Shown piece after piece: positions 43,330-52,316 of a stretch of 64,000 nt of DNA. The stretch's first letter is position 1, and the number at the start of each line of letters is the position of its first letter. Position numbers and translations under genes: made by a program. The stretch covers positions 3,162,001-3,226,000 of the forward strand of contig NZ_CP042331.1 of NCBI RefSeq assembly GCF_008253865.1, read 5' to 3'. Origin of the DNA: Bosea sp. F3-2. GTDB lineage: Bacteria; Pseudomonadota; Alphaproteobacteria; Rhizobiales; Beijerinckiaceae. The notes under the pieces were generated by a model that had not been told where the DNA came from, ran no database searches, and saw nothing but the letters and a program-made list of their open reading frames with translations.

Positions 43330-44730
43330 ATGAATATTCGGCCTGATCCGACATTTCATGCATCGCCGAAGCTCGCGATGGAAGCGCCGGCCGAGAATTT
43401 TGCCTACACCCTGTTGATTAGTCCCGACTTCTCGAAACCTGACGCCCTTGCCGTCGTTGACGTCAAACGCGGCTCGCCAACCTACGCGCAGGTCGTTCAT
43501 ACCGTGACCATGCCGAACAGGGGCGATGAGTTTCATCACTTCGGTTGGAACGCCTGCTCGTCATCGCTTTCGCCGTTGACCGGTCACGCATTCCTTGAGC
43601 GGCGCTATCTGATCATTCCGGGAATTCGCTCCTCACGCATCTACGTGATCGACACGAAACCAGATCCGACGAAGGCCAGGATTCACAAGATCATCGAGCC
43701 CGAGGAGATGTTCAAAAAGACAGGATATTCGCGCCCCCACACGATCCATTGCGGACCGGAGGGCATCTATGTCAGCACACTTGGCGGCGGTGGTAAGCAG
43801 GGCATCGACGGCCCTCCTGGTGTCTTTATCATGGACTGCCAAACCTTCGACATTCTGGGCCGCTGGGAGATCGATCGCGGTCTGCAAGACAAGCACTACG
43901 ACTTCTGGTGGAATCTGCCGCGTGACTACATGGTGTCGAGCGAGTGGGCGGTCCCCCCGCAGTTCGAGAACGGCATCGTTCCCGAAGAGCTTCTCGCCAA
44001 CAAATATGGCCATCGCATCCATTTCTGGGATTTGCGGCAGCGTTGCAACGTGCAGACGATCGACCTTGGCGCGAACCACCAAATGGCACTGGAGGTTCGC
44101 CCGGCCCACGATCCAAGTCGCGAATACGGCTTCCTCGGAGTCGTCGTGGATACCACCAACCTCGAGGGTTCCATTTGGACGTGGTGGCGCGAGGGCGGCA
44201 AGTTCCACATCGAGAAGTCGGCGACCATTCCGGCTGAGCCTGCGGAGAAGGACGATTTGCCCCCGCTTCTGCAGGGCTTCGGGGCCGTGCCGCCATTGGT
44301 CACCGATATCGATCTATCGATGGACGACCGGTTTCTTTACGTCTCCTGCTGGGGCACGGGTGAGATGCGTCAGTACGACGTGTCGGAGCCGAAAATGCCG
44401 AAGTTGACGGGCTCTGTGCATATCGGCGGCATTGCTCGGCGCACGCCGCATCCAAACGGCAAGGCCTATGCCGGTGGGCCGCAGATGGTCGAGATCAGCC
44501 GAGATGGCAAGCGGGTCTATTGGACCAATTCGCTTTACTCGACCTGGGACAACCAGTTCTATCCTGATGGGGTGCCAGCAGCGGAGGTGATGGCTATTGC
44601 TACCCTGGGTGGTGGCCTCGAACTCGCCCAGGACTACTGGGTGAGCTTCCCTGACGGCTATCGGGCACACCAGATCCGGCTTGAGGGGGGCGACTGCTCG
44701 ACTGACTCGTTCTGCTATCCGTCGGCCTGA
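43330..44730 (+). CDS. SBP56 selenium-binding protein family (methanethiol oxidase-like)
   Basis: This 466-residue protein matches SBP56 along its length: FHHFGWNACSSS, then YLIIPGIRSSRIYVIDTKPD, HTIHCGPEGIYVSTLGG, DFWWNLPRDYMVSSEW and LSMDDRFLYVSCWGTGEM. Bacterial members include MtoX, a copper-dependent periplasmic methanethiol oxidase producing formaldehyde, H2S and H2O2. Conserved His residues for metal are visible. The start 43330 has GGGAGG upstream; I see no signal peptide, unlike secreted MtoX. A polytopic membrane protein gene follows after two bases. Methanethiol oxidation is plausible but not proven. Confidence 0.92.
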   Translation: MNIRPDPTFHASPKLAMEAPAENFAYTLLISPDFSKPDALAVVDVKRGSPTYAQVVHTVTMPNRGDEFHHFGWNACSSSLSPLTGHAFLERRYLIIPGIRSSRIYVIDTKPDPTKARIHKIIEPEEMFKKTGYSRPHTIHCGPEGIYVSTLGGGGKQGIDGPPGVFIMDCQTFDILGRWEIDRGLQDKHYDFWWNLPRDYMVSSEWAVPPQFENGIVPEELLANKYGHRIHFWDLRQRCNVQTIDLGANHQMALEVRPAHDPSREYGFLGVVVDTTNLEGSIWTWWREGGKFHIEKSATIPAEPAEKDDLPPLLQGFGAVPPLVTDIDLSMDDRFLYVSCWGTGEMRQYDVSEPKMPKLTGSVHIGGIARRTPHPNGKAYAGGPQMVEISRDGKRVYWTNSLYSTWDNQFYPDGVPAAEVMAIATLGGGLELAQDYWVSFPDGYRAHQIRLEGGDCSTDSFCYPSA

Positions 44731-44732
44731 CG

Positions 44733-45386
44733 TTGAGCGAGTTTGACTGGGGGCGAGCCGGTTTATGGGCGGCGGTGATGATGAGTGGTGCCTATCACGG
44801 TGTTAATCCGGGAATGGGGTGGCCACTTGCCGTGTCTGCAGGCCTCATGGAGCGAAGCTCGCGCGCACTGTGGGCGGCACTCGCTTCCTTGGTGCTCGGC
44901 CATCTCCTTTCGATGCTTGCCGCGATCCTGCCGTTTGCGTTGCTGGCCACCCTGCTGGATTGGCAGCGTCAGATTCAGATCGCAGCTAGTCTGCTCTTGA
45001 TGGGCTTTGGCGGCTTTCTCCTCATCCGGCCAAGGCACCCACGTGCCTTGGCACGCATCCCGCCATCGCAACTCATGCTTTGGTCTTTCGCGGTTGCCGT
45101 CGCTCACGGCGCTGGCCTCATGCTCGTGCCGATCTACCTTGGTCTTTGTCGCTCTTCCGATATGGACAGCGGACACCGCGCAGTCGGTGTCCTGATCAAT
45201 TCCAGTTTCGACGTCGCCCTGTTGGTATGCTTGGTCCATACGCTCGTGCTGTTCGTCGCGGCCGGCATTTCGGCATGGTTGGTCTACCGATATCTCGGTC
45301 TGAAATTCATATCGCGAAGCTGGTTCAACCTCGATGCAATTTGGGCGATGAGCCTCGTCGCGATCGGCGCTCTTTCACTTATATGA
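44733..45386 (+). CDS. Polytopic membrane protein paired with SBP56 (metal-transporter-like)
   Basis: A 217-residue inner-membrane protein of about six spans. Conserved-looking histidines lie in GAYHGVNPGMGWPLAVSAG, LVLGHLLSM and AHGAGLMLVPIYLG. This is reminiscent of the NicO/RcnA or HupE type of metal permease, where HxxxxP and GHxxS-like motifs bind the ion. The start is TTG, two bases after the SBP56 stop, so the genes are coupled; no strong ribosome site is seen. It may supply copper or another metal to SBP56, or act in export. The function is inferred from layout and His motifs. Confidence 0.6.
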   Translation: MSEFDWGRAGLWAAVMMSGAYHGVNPGMGWPLAVSAGLMERSSRALWAALASLVLGHLLSMLAAILPFALLATLLDWQRQIQIAASLLLMGFGGFLLIRPRHPRALARIPPSQLMLWSFAVAVAHGAGLMLVPIYLGLCRSSDMDSGHRAVGVLINSSFDVALLVCLVHTLVLFVAAGISAWLVYRYLGLKFISRSWFNLDAIWAMSLVAIGALSLI

Positions 45387-45646
45387 GGTGCCGTGGGCAA
45401 GCCCTGACGCGGCAGGCGTTCGGAGGAGATTACCGGCACGAAATCGGCCCTTGCCAACTTCCACGGTGGGCTATCTTTGGGCTTGACGACGACGCGCAGA
45501 CATGCCGGATCTGGGTGGCCAACCGACATCGCCTGAGCAGGCGCCCAACATCTGCTTCCGGGTGACGCTCCAATGTCCGGAAGTGATGCTGTGGACGGCT
45601 CTCCAGCCCCGCGGGAGCATAAGCTCTCGCAGAGATGGAGGAGAGC

Positions 45647-46672
45647 ATGGATCAGGCAGTCACGATCGGGTTGGACATTGCGAAGTCGGTCTTTCAGGTT
45701 CACGGTGTCGACCGGAGCGGCACAGTCGTGGTCCGGCGGCAGGTTCGGCGAGCGCAACTCCTTCCGTTCTTCGCCAAGCTGCCGGCTTGCCTGATCGGGA
45801 TCGAGGCGTGTGCCACGGCGCATCATTGGGCGCGCGAGCTGATCAAGCTCGGCCACCAGGTCCGGCTGATGCCGCCGAGCTATGTGAAGCCGTATGTCAA
45901 GCGGCAGAAGAATGATGCGGCCGATGCGGAAGCGATCTGCGAAGCCGTGACCCGCCCGACCATGCGCTTCGTCGAGGTGAAGAGCGTCGATCAGCAGGGC
46001 ATCCTGGTGCTGCATCGTGTTCGGCTCATGCTCATGCGCCAGCGCGTCCAGCTGTCGAACGCGATCCGAGGCCACATGGCGGAGTTTGGGCTGGCGGCGC
46101 CGATCGGGAGGGAAGGTCTGGGGGCTCTCATCAGGCTCATCGCCGACAAAGACGAGCGTGTGCCCGCCGAGGCGCAGATGTGTCTTGGAAGGCTGGCTGC
46201 TCAACTCGCGCTGATCAACGATCAGATCTTGGAAACGGATCGCCGGATCAGAACTAACGCCCGCGCGACCGAGATCGGCCGCAGGCTGATGGGTGTGCCG
46301 GGCGTCGGTCCTCTCCTGGCGAGCGCTCTCGTAGCCACCATACCGGATCCCAAAGCGTTTCGGTCAGGCCGAAACTGGGCGGCATGGATCGGCCTCGTGC
46401 CTCGGCAGAACTCAAGCGGCGGGAAGGAGCGCCTGGGCGGCATCACCAAACAGGGCGACCGTTACCTGCGCCAGTTGCTGGTTGTCGGGGCTCTGGCTGT
46501 CGTGCGCTACGCGCAGCGGAACGGAACGCGGCGGCCATGGCTGGTCCAACTGTTGGCCCGGCGAACGACAAAGATCGCGACCGTCGCCTTGGCCAACAAA
46601 ACGGCCCGGATGGTCTGGGCGATCATGACCACCGGTGAGGCCTATCGCGAGCCGGTCTCGCGGGCCGCATAG
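45647..46672 (+). mobile_element. IS110-family transposase, intact, and its element
   Basis: This 341-residue transposase has the DEDD catalytic set: GLDIAKSVFQVHG (Asp), LIGIEACATAHHWA (Glu), NDAADAEAI (Asp pair), and the C-terminal transposase_20 half GVPGVGPLLASALVAT with the KAFRSGRNWAAWIGL block. This matches the IS110/IS1111 family, which cuts without DDE chemistry. GGAGGAG precedes the ATG at 45647; an ATG 12 bases earlier is less likely. Element ends are not delimited: IS110 lacks conventional terminal repeats, and flanking non-coding DNA on both sides (about 45.4 kb and up to 47.0 kb) may belong to it. It appears capable of transposition. Confidence 0.9.
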
Positions 46673-47466
46673 AGATCAGGCGAACCGCACCGACGAGCTT
46701 GGGAAGGGCGAAACGAACGTAACGCAGCCAGCCGGTCGAACCGAAGAACGGGAAAACCCACACGCGCCACAGCGCCTTCAAGCGCGCGGTTTTGGTCGGG
46801 ACCCGTCCTCGCGGAAGGCATTATGGCCAGCGGCCATGCGCGCCGCACCAACAGGTCGAACACATGGCCGCACCGACCAGCCCTGCAGAACGCTCGAAAG
46901 CCCTTGCCAACGGAGAGCCGTCCACACATGGCGCGAGGGAGACGCCCGAGCAGCGCTCTCTGAACGTCAGCAATCCACCCCGTAGCGGAAGTCTCACGAT
47001 CCGCTATCGTGCGCCCAATAGGCGCGAGGGAGAAGCTTGAAGAGATCGACCAAAACGGCATTAGGTAGCAAAAACCACCAGATCTGATGCCGCGAGTTTG
47101 ATAGTTTCCTGCTCCCACTGACGGAGCGGGAGCAGGTGAAAGTCGACGAGGATCTCTGGCGTGGCAGGCTCGTCGGGCCCAGTCAATGCGACTCAGCAAG
47201 CCGCCTCCCCGCATCCGTCAATTCCGTTTTGCAATTAGGTTTCCTGCCACTATACTGGCCTCGAGCGATTGGCCTGGGATCGCTCCAAGATGGCCTGAAG
47301 CATCCGTTCAATTCTCGCCGCTCGAACTGCTGAAGCCTTTCGGCGGGGTCGCAGACCAATACTGCTTACGTCAGCCAACTAAAATAATTTTGTACGACGA
47401 AATCGGTTCTCGCCGCATTCGACGAGAAGTCGCTTAGGCGTCGTTCTGGGGAGGGGCGCGCAAGTA
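46673..47466. other. Non-coding stretch downstream of the IS110 transposase
   Basis: Roughly 800 bases without a credible gene. The first part probably belongs to the IS110 element's non-coding arm. The second part (about 47050-47466) is lower in GC and contains no recognised motif. Confidence 0.4.
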
Positions 47467-47478
47467 TTGGAGGGTCAG

Positions 47479-48504
47479 ATGGTGTCTCGTTGCGAACCAA
47501 ACAGAATGCCGGCTTCGATCGGATTTACGCGCAGGGTGTTCGCGCAACAGATCGGGGTCACAGCCGCCATGGCTGCCATGCCGATGTTTGGTGTGGCGAC
47601 GGCGGCGGCCCAGTCGGCCGGGTCCGGCTTTTCGTTCGCCGTCTGCGGCGACACCCGCCCGATGATGTACCTTCCCTACAAGCAGGGCCAACCGGACGTG
47701 ACAAAGCTGTTCGTCGAGATGTTCGGGCTGGTCATGCCCGAAAAGGTCGCCGAAGCAGTGGTCCGAAAGGATGTGAAGACCATCTTTGACCCGGTCACCG
47801 GCGAGCTCATTCGGATCATCATGCCGTTCGAGAGCCGCAGCGAAGTCATGACTCTGACGGTCGAAAAGGGGTGGGTCACCGAAGCCTCTGTCGAGGACGT
47901 GAAGCTGCTGCCAGGCGTGCACCGGACTATCTTCAGGCTTGCGGGCGGCGACTGGGTGGCACGGGAGATCGTGAAAGACGTCAAGGCTGGGCGAGCCAAG
48001 TTCGTCGTCAACAGCGGCGACGTCGTGTGGTGGGGCAATCAGGGCCTCACCATCACCGAAAGTCCCTACTGGAAGCGCGTCAACGATACCATGCTGAAAC
48101 AGTTGCCCGCTCCCGACGACGAGATGCGTGCGGCCGGGCTGTAAGGCCGATGGTTCATCGGGGTGGGCAACCATGAAGTCTGGGGCGACCCCAGGATCGA
48201 CGGCGTGCTCTCCGCCGTGCCTTATCTCAAGAACCTCGGCGTCACGCCGGACCGCCTCATCTACAAGTTCGACTTCAACGGCGTTCGGTTCATTTTTCTG
48301 TGGAGCGGAAAATACGACTACCGTTCGCCATCGCTCTGGGACGCCGACCGGCCCCGATACGCTGAGCAGATGCAGCAGCTCCAGCAATGGCTGGGCGAAG
48401 CCAAGGCGGCGGGCATCCGCAAGGCCTTCGTCGTTTTCCACTACCCGGTTTTCGCGCGGTCCGGCCTCGGACCGCCGAACTATCGGTCCAGGACGCTTAT
48501 CTGA
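47479..48504 (+). pseudogene. Tat-exported calcineurin-like phosphoesterase, interrupted by an in-frame stop
   Basis: The frame starts with a Tat-like signal (TRRVFAQQIGVTAAMAAMPM) and metallophosphoesterase motifs FAVCGDTRP and FVVNSGDVVWWGN. At codon 48142-48144 a TAA interrupts ...RAAGL. Reading on in the same frame gives GRWFIGVGNHEVWGDP, the expected GNHE metal motif, then FVVFHYPVFARSGLG. The sequence then ends in an aberrant tail (PNYRSRTLI) and stop, so the C-terminal His motifs are missing. This is a gene with a nonsense mutation plus a 3' truncation. Base-call error at the TAA is possible but would not repair the C-terminus. Confidence 0.8.
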
Positions 48505-48647
48505 AGTCGGGGCTGGTTACCTGCCTCATGCTGGCCGCAGCAATGGCCATTCCGTTCTTTGTGACGCGCACTCGGTATAGTCTCGTCGGCATCGTCCTGA
48601 TTTTTCTGGTCGGGCGGATATTGGGCGATTGGTTCATCGACCTCTGA
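48492..48647 (+). pseudogene. C-terminal membrane-protein fragment
   Basis: In a different frame, directly after the phosphoesterase truncation, the sequence reads AYLKSGLVTCLMLAAAMAI, then YSLVGIVLIFLVGRILGDWF. It is a plausible last two membrane segments of a longer protein, with no start of its own. It looks fused to the breakpoint of the phosphoesterase gene. Confidence 0.4.
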
Positions 48648-48781
48648 TAAGGGTATGATGGGTCGAGGGACCGCTGCGGGGTCGAAAGGCGACATTTTCC
48701 CGAGATGTCCAGGTTTGATGAATGCGTGCTTCTTCAATAGACGCCGGCGATGGTGGCTGGGATCGAACGCGCGGTGGACGA

Positions 48782-48940
48782 ATGACGGCCCTAATCATCG
48801 CAGCTCTCATCATCGCCGCTGGCCTTATGATCTGGATCGCTCACAAAACTATCCAGTGGGAAAGCTGGATGTGGCGTGCGGCGAATGAAGCGTCGCTCAG
48901 CAACAGGTTGCTGATGTCTATCACAGCGTCGGCTGTCTAG
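48782..48940 (+). CDS. Possible 52-residue single-span membrane protein
   Basis: ATG 48782 opens MTALIIAALIIAAGLMIWIA followed by a short soluble tail (HKTIQWESWMWRAANEASL). One hydrophobic segment is evident. A weak GGTGGA lies upstream. No family is recognised. It could be a small membrane protein or chance coding in a damaged region. Confidence 0.4.
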   Translation: MTALIIAALIIAAGLMIWIAHKTIQWESWMWRAANEASLSNRLLMSITASAV

Positions 48941-49226
48941 TGGTTTGGTGGTTTTTCTTAAGCGCTAACTTCGGGGGCGGACCACTGATAGAGACAAATT
49001 CGACGTTCCAACCCTGTTCTATCAAGCCGAGGCGGGCTGAGAGCAGCTCTTGCCGATGTCGCCAGCAGTGAAAAACCAGATGATCAAGTCTGGCATCCTG
49101 TATCCAGAGACGTGCGCATTCTATGGTGTCTACGCTGATAGGGGTCGAAACGCGACTCTAACCAAGGACGTAGCAGCATGGTAATTTGCTGGATCGGTAA
49201 CAGAACATCGAGAGCGGGACGAGAAG

Positions 49227-49382
49227 ATGACAGGATTATTCATCGCGGTCCTCGTTCTGCTCATCATTGTATCGACGTATCTCGATCGAAATTTGTATAA
49301 TCTCTCTAACAGAACAAAATTGTCGCTGCTGATTACAATCGCCGTCGGCCTTGGCCTTTTATGGTATGCCACTAAGCGTTAG
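49227..49382 (+). CDS. Possible 51-residue two-span membrane protein
   Basis: ATG 49227 encodes MTGLFIAVLVLLIIVSTYLD, a polar loop NRNLYNLSNRTKLS, and a second span LLITIAVGLGLLWYATKR. The amphipathic, Lys-Arg-ended layout resembles real small membrane proteins. The codons are less GC-rich than the neighbours. GGGACGAGAAG upstream is a modest ribosome site. Function unknown. Confidence 0.45.
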   Translation: MTGLFIAVLVLLIIVSTYLDRNLYNLSNRTKLSLLITIAVGLGLLWYATKR

Positions 49383-49986
49383 TCGAAGGTTCCCCACTGA
49401 AGGGGTCTCTTTTCGTTTCGGGCGAACGTCCAAGATAGGTGGAACGCTTACTCACGGCTCAACGATACTGAGCGCGAAGTTTACGGCACTGAACAGTGTG
49501 GCCAAACCCCAAATAAACGTGTTTCGGTACGTAGAGTGTGAAACAGCAACAAAGCAAGGCCCAGGGCGATATGCGTGCCATTTTACTGATTTAATTCGTC
49601 AAATTGGTAGATGACTGGGGTCTCGATCGGTGCCGATCGGGACCCCGGCAAAACAGAATCGTCATGCAAAATCAAACCATTGCGATGATCTGAGGTGGGG
49701 CCCTGCTTCGATGCTTGTTCACACTCTGAGCGGATTGCCGCATGGATAGCGTCGAGAATTCCTCTGGCGGCGTTGTCCGATTTATCGGGTGCCGACTGAT
49801 TTGGAAGGTCGGCGATGTCCACCATGATGGTGCAGGCGGATTGGACGGCAGCGCCTGAGGTTTTCCGTGCCTCGCTGCCGCGCCGAGGTGACAAGGGCCG
49901 CCCCCCGCCCTCGCACACCGCATGTGCCGGCTCCTGGACGAAGCCATGACCATCAAGGGCGCTCGCTCATCCAAGCGCCTCCCTGA
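49383..49986. other. Lower-GC intergenic region, possible small gene on minus strand
   Basis: About 600 bases with no recognised gene. An 80-codon minus-strand frame from ATG 49825 to 49583 (MVDIADLPNQSAPDKSDN...) is open but has no ribosome site or known motif. I therefore do not call it with confidence. Confidence 0.3.
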
Positions 49987-51048
49987 TTACGCCCCCTGCA
50001 CCGCTTCGACGATGCTCACGTCGGAGTTGGTGGGGATCACCCGCGTCAGGCGGAAGCCGGCCTTGGCAAGGAGCTCACGGTATTCCTCCTCCGTCCGCTC
50101 CTGGCCGCCGGGCAGCACCAGCATCACCATGTCGAGCACCTTGCCGGGATGGGGCGTGTCGCCGGCGGGCAGCACCATCTCCACCAGCAGAACGCGCCCA
50201 TCGGGCTGCATGGCCTTGTGGACATGGCCGAGGATGGTGAGGCACTGCTCCTCGCTCCAGTCGTGGATGACATGGGACAGCACATACGCATCGCCGCCGG
50301 CGGGAACCGTCTCGAAGAAGTCGCCGGCCTCGATCGCCACGCGCGCCTGCACGTGCTGTGCCGCCAGCAGGGTCGGCGCGTCCGCCACCACGTGGGGACG
50401 GTCAAACAGGATGCCGCGCGGCCCCTCGTGCCGCGCCAGGATCGCCGCGAGCAGGTTGCCGGTGGCGCCTCCGACGTCGACAACGGTTCCGAAGGCCGAA
50501 AAGTCATAAGCCGCCGCGACAGCAGGCGGCTCCTGGCCGTGGAAGCCGATCATCGTCTCGCTGAACAGCGAGGCCTCGTCCGGATGCCGGCCCAGATAGT
50601 CGAAGATCGGCATGCCGTGCAGCTTCTCGAACGCTGTCCTGCCGGTCTGCAGCGAATAAACGATGTCGTCGAGGGCCCCCGCGAACCAGGGGCTGCCGGT
50701 GGTGAGGATGGTGGCCCGCGCCGAGCCGGGCGCGCCCGTTTTCAGCGCCTCTCCCAGCGCCGTCATGGCGAAGCGCTGCCCGGTCTGCTCGGCGAGCAGG
50801 CCCAGGCTGGCAAGGCAGCGCATGAAGCGATGGAGCGAGGGCGCATGGAGCCCGAGCTGACCGGCCAGATCCTTGGCACTGCGAGGGGCGGCGGCCAAGT
50901 GATCAACCAGATCCAGCCTCGCCGCCGTGTAGACCAGGCGCGAGATCCAGGCGGCCGTCGCCATCTGGATCAGGGCGGCATGTGGGGGAGGCTCTTGCAG
51001 TGCCGGGGGAGGAGCAAGGGCCGAAGCGGCATGGGGCGTGTCGTCCAT
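49987..51048 (-). CDS. SAM-dependent O-methyltransferase family protein
   Basis: The 353-residue protein has an N-terminal dimerisation winged helix (residues about 35-110: ISRLVYTAARLDLVDHLAAA, LHRFMRCLASLGLL). The SAM domain follows with VVDVGGATGNLLAAIL (glycine loop), AGDFFETVPAGGDAYVLSHV (acidic motif) and the catalytic-type HDWSEEQ. The C-terminal VLDMVMLVLPGGQERTEEEY completes the acetylserotonin O-methyltransferase-like (Methyltransf_2) pattern. Members methylate phenolic or polyketide hydroxyls. GGAGA precedes the ATG. No biosynthetic partner lies next to it; an IS6 copy begins about 90 bases upstream of its start. Confidence 0.88.
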   Translation of the reverse strand: MDDTPHAASALAPPPALQEPPPHAALIQMATAAWISRLVYTAARLDLVDHLAAAPRSAKDLAGQLGLHAPSLHRFMRCLASLGLLAEQTGQRFAMTALGEALKTGAPGSARATILTTGSPWFAGALDDIVYSLQTGRTAFEKLHGMPIFDYLGRHPDEASLFSETMIGFHGQEPPAVAAAYDFSAFGTVVDVGGATGNLLAAILARHEGPRGILFDRPHVVADAPTLLAAQHVQARVAIEAGDFFETVPAGGDAYVLSHVIHDWSEEQCLTILGHVHKAMQPDGRVLLVEMVLPAGDTPHPGKVLDMVMLVLPGGQERTEEEYRELLAKAGFRLTRVIPTNSDVSIVEAVQGA

Positions 51049-51139
51049 GGTATTCTCCGGCGTGGCCGACGATGGACTGGAACTGCAATCCTAGATAGCA
51101 CGGCCGGCCAAGGCTGGCACGACCCAGATGGGGTTGAAA

Positions 51140-51958
51140 GGCGATGTCACGTTAACGGCGACCGACGCGCGAAAGGGCAAAATCACCGCCGGACGTTAGC
51201 TCAGGCGGCGACGCCGGCTACGGCGTTCCAGCGGACCATGGCGCTGAGACGGTGGAGGTGGGTTGCCAGAGCTGAACGGCTTGAGCGGGACGGGACGAAG
51301 AGGTTACGGGCCGCGGAGAAGATCGAGACGAAACGCTGCAGGCCGCCTGGAGATCGAAAGCCCTGCATCACCCGTTCCCGTTTTCGCAATGGCAGGTGTG
51401 AGTTTTCCGCGCGATTGTTGAGCCCTTTGTGAGCACGATGTTCGGTCGTCGACATGATCTCGCGACGGGCGGCAGCATAGGAGCCGAGCTTGTCTGTGAT
51501 CATGCGCTGGGGCGGGCAGCGCTGCTTCTTGAGAAGCCGTTTCAGCAGACGCTTCGCCGCCCTGGTATCGCGACGGGTCTGGAGGATATCGTCAAGGACG
51601 TAGCCATCCTGGTCAACCGCCCGCCAGAGCCAGTGCTTCTTGCCGGCGATAGTGACGACAACCTCGTCGAGATGCCAGATGCTGCGCTGGTCCGGCCGCC
51701 TGCGCTTGAGCCCGCGGGCATAGGCGCGCCCGAATTTCACGGCCCAGCGCCGCACCGTTTCATAGGAGACGGCGATGCCACGCTCCAGGAGCATCTCCTC
51801 GACCAGGCGCAGGCTCAAGGGGAACCGGAAATAGAGCCAAACCGCATGGGCGATGATCGCAGGCGGGAAACGATGGCGCTTATAGCTGACAGGCGGACGG
51901 CTCATGCCGCGCCTTCTACACGGGCGCACCGCCCGCAGCGGGTTAAGGTGACATCGCC
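51140..51958 (-). mobile_element. IS6-family insertion sequence
   Basis: The 819-base element is bounded by inverted repeats GGCGATGTCACGTTAAC (51140-51156) and the complement of GGCGATGTCACCTTAAC (51942-51958), 16 of 17 matching. It carries one transposase gene. The 8-base flanks (GGTTGAAA left, GGTGTCGC right) do not match, so there is no target duplication. For IS6, which forms cointegrates, this suggests recombination or adjacent deletion after insertion. Confidence 0.9.
51201..51905 (-). CDS. IS6-family transposase
   Basis: A 234-residue DDE transposase. The start at MSRPPVSYKRHRFPP (51905) is chosen as it matches the family; an earlier start is less likely. The helix-turn-helix region is followed by SIWHLDEVVVTIAGKKHWLW (first Asp), MITDKLGSYAAA (second Asp) and NNRAENSHLPLRKRERVMQG (Glu with the K-R region). 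All three catalytic residues are present, so the enzyme should be active. Its length matches IS26-like proteins. Confidence 0.93.
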   Translation of the reverse strand: MSRPPVSYKRHRFPPAIIAHAVWLYFRFPLSLRLVEEMLLERGIAVSYETVRRWAVKFGRAYARGLKRRRPDQRSIWHLDEVVVTIAGKKHWLWRAVDQDGYVLDDILQTRRDTRAAKRLLKRLLKKQRCPPQRMITDKLGSYAAARREIMSTTEHRAHKGLNNRAENSHLPLRKRERVMQGFRSPGGLQRFVSIFSAARNLFVPSRSSRSALATHLHRLSAMVRWNAVAGVAA

Positions 51959-51961
51959 GGT

Positions 51962-52249
51962 GTCGCACCGCAGCGCTACCTCACACAACTTCGCGTTGAG
52001 GAAGCGCAGTCACTCCTGACGAAAGGAAATTTGCCCCTCTCGGATATCGCCCTCATTTGCGGTTTTGGCGATCAGAGCCACTTCACACGCGTCTTCGGGC
52101 AAATGACCGGTGAAAGCCCCGGCGCCTGGAGACGGGCGAGGACCTCGCAACGCTCCGAAGAATGCGCGCCTACGCCAGCAACCTCTCCTGAAAGATTTCC
52201 TGCGGCTCCAGTGACCATGACGACTGGCGGCCGTAGCCAAACACCGTGA
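51962..52249 (+). pseudogene. AraC-family regulator, 5' end removed by IS6
   Basis: Immediately after the IS6 right end the frame reads VAPQRYLTQLRVEEAQSLLT, then LPLSDIALICGFGDQSHFTR and VFGQMTGESPGAWRR. This is the C-terminal AraC/XylS DNA-binding domain with its second HTH. The N-terminal domain and start are absent and no matching N-terminal half is found on the other side of the IS, so IS6 truncated the gene with an associated deletion. Confidence 0.85.
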
Positions 52250-52316
52250 GGCAGATTTTCAGCCGGGAGAACTACCTCGACTTCGACGAAGCCCACGGTT
52301 TTGGCTAGGCTTGGGA

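Noticed and set aside
43160..43363. A minus-strand frame with a repeated Cys/Arg motif upstream of SBP56
   Set aside because: It reads against the SBP56 promoter and has no recognisable domain.
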